DNA from: Anaerolineaceae bacterium
Lineage (GTDB): Bacteria; Chloroflexota; Anaerolineae; Anaerolineales; Anaerolineaceae
Direction: 5' to 3'
Length of the DNA: 6,192 bases
Assembly: GCA_003501835.1 (NCBI GenBank)
Contig: DNOU01000144.1
Span: 1-6,192, forward strand
Made by a program: the position numbers and the translations under genes
The notes under the pieces: model-generated
The model's database searches: none
What the model was told of the DNA's origin: nothing
The model's input: only the letters and a program-made list of their open reading frames with translations
Shown: positions 5,928-6,192 of the stretch, in pieces
Position numbering within the stretch: the stretch's first letter is position 1
Layout: every line of letters begins with the position of its first letter

Positions 5928-5930
5928 ATC

Positions 5931-5957
5931 AGCCTTTCAAGGTCTGTCGAAAAGGCT
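5931..5957. promoter_or_regulatory. Dyad overlapping the -35 region of the dnaE promoter
   Basis: AGCCTTT at 5931-5937 and its reverse complement AAAGGCT at 5951-5957 are separated by 13 bp and end 6 bp before the extended -10 box. The placement suits an operator that would block RNA polymerase. This is inference from position; no known operator consensus was matched. Confidence 0.35.
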
Positions 5958-5960
5958 GCA

Positions 5961-5969
5961 TGCTATAAT
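5961..5969 (+). promoter_or_regulatory. Extended -10 promoter of dnaE
   Basis: TGCTATAAT at 5961-5969 is a perfect extended -10 element. Transcription should begin near 5976, giving a leader of about 26 nt. No good -35 hexamer is present at 16-18 bp, as is common for extended -10 promoters. Confidence 0.65.
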
Positions 5970-5981
5970 GAAATATCGCTT

Positions 5982-5993
5982 GTCCGAGCGGAC
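5982..5993 (+). other. Small hairpin in the dnaE leader
   Basis: GTCC at 5982-5985 can pair with GGAC at 5990-5993 around GAGC. It ends 8 nt before the dnaE ATG, where a Shine-Dalgarno sequence would be expected but is not seen. The stem is short and its relevance is uncertain. Confidence 0.25.
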
Positions 5994-6001
5994 CTTTACC
6001 G

Positions 6002-6192
6002 ATGCCCACTTTCAGCCACCTTCACGTCCACACCGAATACTCACTCCTTGACGGGTTCAGCAAGATCAAGAACCTGGTGAAACGCGTTAAGGAACTGGGC
6101 ATGGATTCGGTGGCGATCACCGATCACGGCACCATGTTTGGTGTGATCGAGTTTTACAATACCGCGGTGGCGGCGGGTGTCAAACCGCTCAT
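6002..6192 (+). CDS. dnaE: DNA polymerase III alpha subunit, N-terminal fragment (PHP domain)
   Basis: Only the first 63 codons lie in the window; the gene runs off the right edge. DnaE is the catalytic subunit of the replicative DNA polymerase. The visible part is the start of the PHP domain: HLHVHTEYSLLDG at 6-18 with H8, H10 and D17, then ITDHGTMFGVIEFY at 39-52 with D41 and H42. These are metal-binding positions of PHP domains, so this domain may keep its metal site, as in DnaE proteins with an active PHP exonuclease. The ATG at 6002 places MPTFSHLHVH right at the conserved N-terminus, and no upstream in-frame alternative is needed. No Shine-Dalgarno site is visible. PolC is unlikely because PolC proteins carry other domains ahead of PHP. 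Confidence 0.93.
   Translation, partial: MPTFSHLHVHTEYSLLDGFSKIKNLVKRVKELGMDSVAITDHGTMFGVIEFYNTAVAAGVKPL

Noticed and set aside
5862..6080. 72-codon plus-strand ORF overlapping the dnaE start
   Set aside because: It runs through the promoter region and then out of frame over dnaE; its Ser/Thr/Arg-rich sequence is not protein-like.
1..6192. Mobile element, CRISPR array or defence island
   Set aside because: No transposase, integrase, terminal repeats, repeat-spacer pattern or known defence protein was found; the genes look like ordinary chromosomal ones.

Overview
The window looks like an ordinary chromosomal segment of a free-living bacterium. The GC content looks moderate, roughly 50%, by eye. 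The ModA lipoprotein has a Ser/Thr/Pro-rich linker behind its lipobox. The mix of an alkyltransferase-like protein, a CYTH protein, an M55 aminopeptidase and DnaE is reminiscent of Chloroflexota (Anaerolineae). That placement is inference from protein style only; no rRNA or marker search was possible. I see no phage genes, insertion sequences, CRISPR arrays, tRNA or rRNA.

Layout: (1) Positions 20-1637, minus strand, hold a tight three-gene operon. It encodes an alkyltransferase-like (ATL) protein, then an ADP-ribosylglycohydrolase whose start overlaps the ATL stop in an ATGA, then a small four-helix membrane protein 20 bp further on. A good -10 box lies only 6 bp from the ATL start codon, so this transcript may be leaderless. 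(2) Positions 1638-1868 are a divergent intergenic region with a spaced inverted repeat and a small hairpin. (3) Positions 1869-3783, plus strand, hold a small polytopic membrane protein of unknown function, a CYTH-domain protein (8 bp overlap) and an M55 DppA-type D-aminopeptidase, closed by a strong intrinsic terminator at 3805-3837. (4) Positions 3939-5707, plus strand, encode a molybdate-type ABC importer: permease ModB, then lipoprotein ModA. No ATPase gene is present. (5) Positions 5708-6001 are a regulatory gap with hairpins, an AT-rich stretch, a dyad and an extended -10 box. (6) Position 6002 to the window end is the 5' end of dnaE (DNA polymerase III alpha, PHP domain).

How the genes fit together: the ATL and ADP-ribosylglycohydrolase pair suggests a nucleic-acid damage or ADP-ribose-reversal unit, but the partnership rests only on gene coupling. 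ModB and ModA form two parts of an importer that needs an ATPase from elsewhere. The CYTH and M55 genes share an operon without an obvious common pathway. No clearly novel system can be demonstrated. The most interesting points are the ATL/ADP-ribosylglycohydrolase coupling with its unusual ATL residues and apparent leaderless start, and the missing modC.
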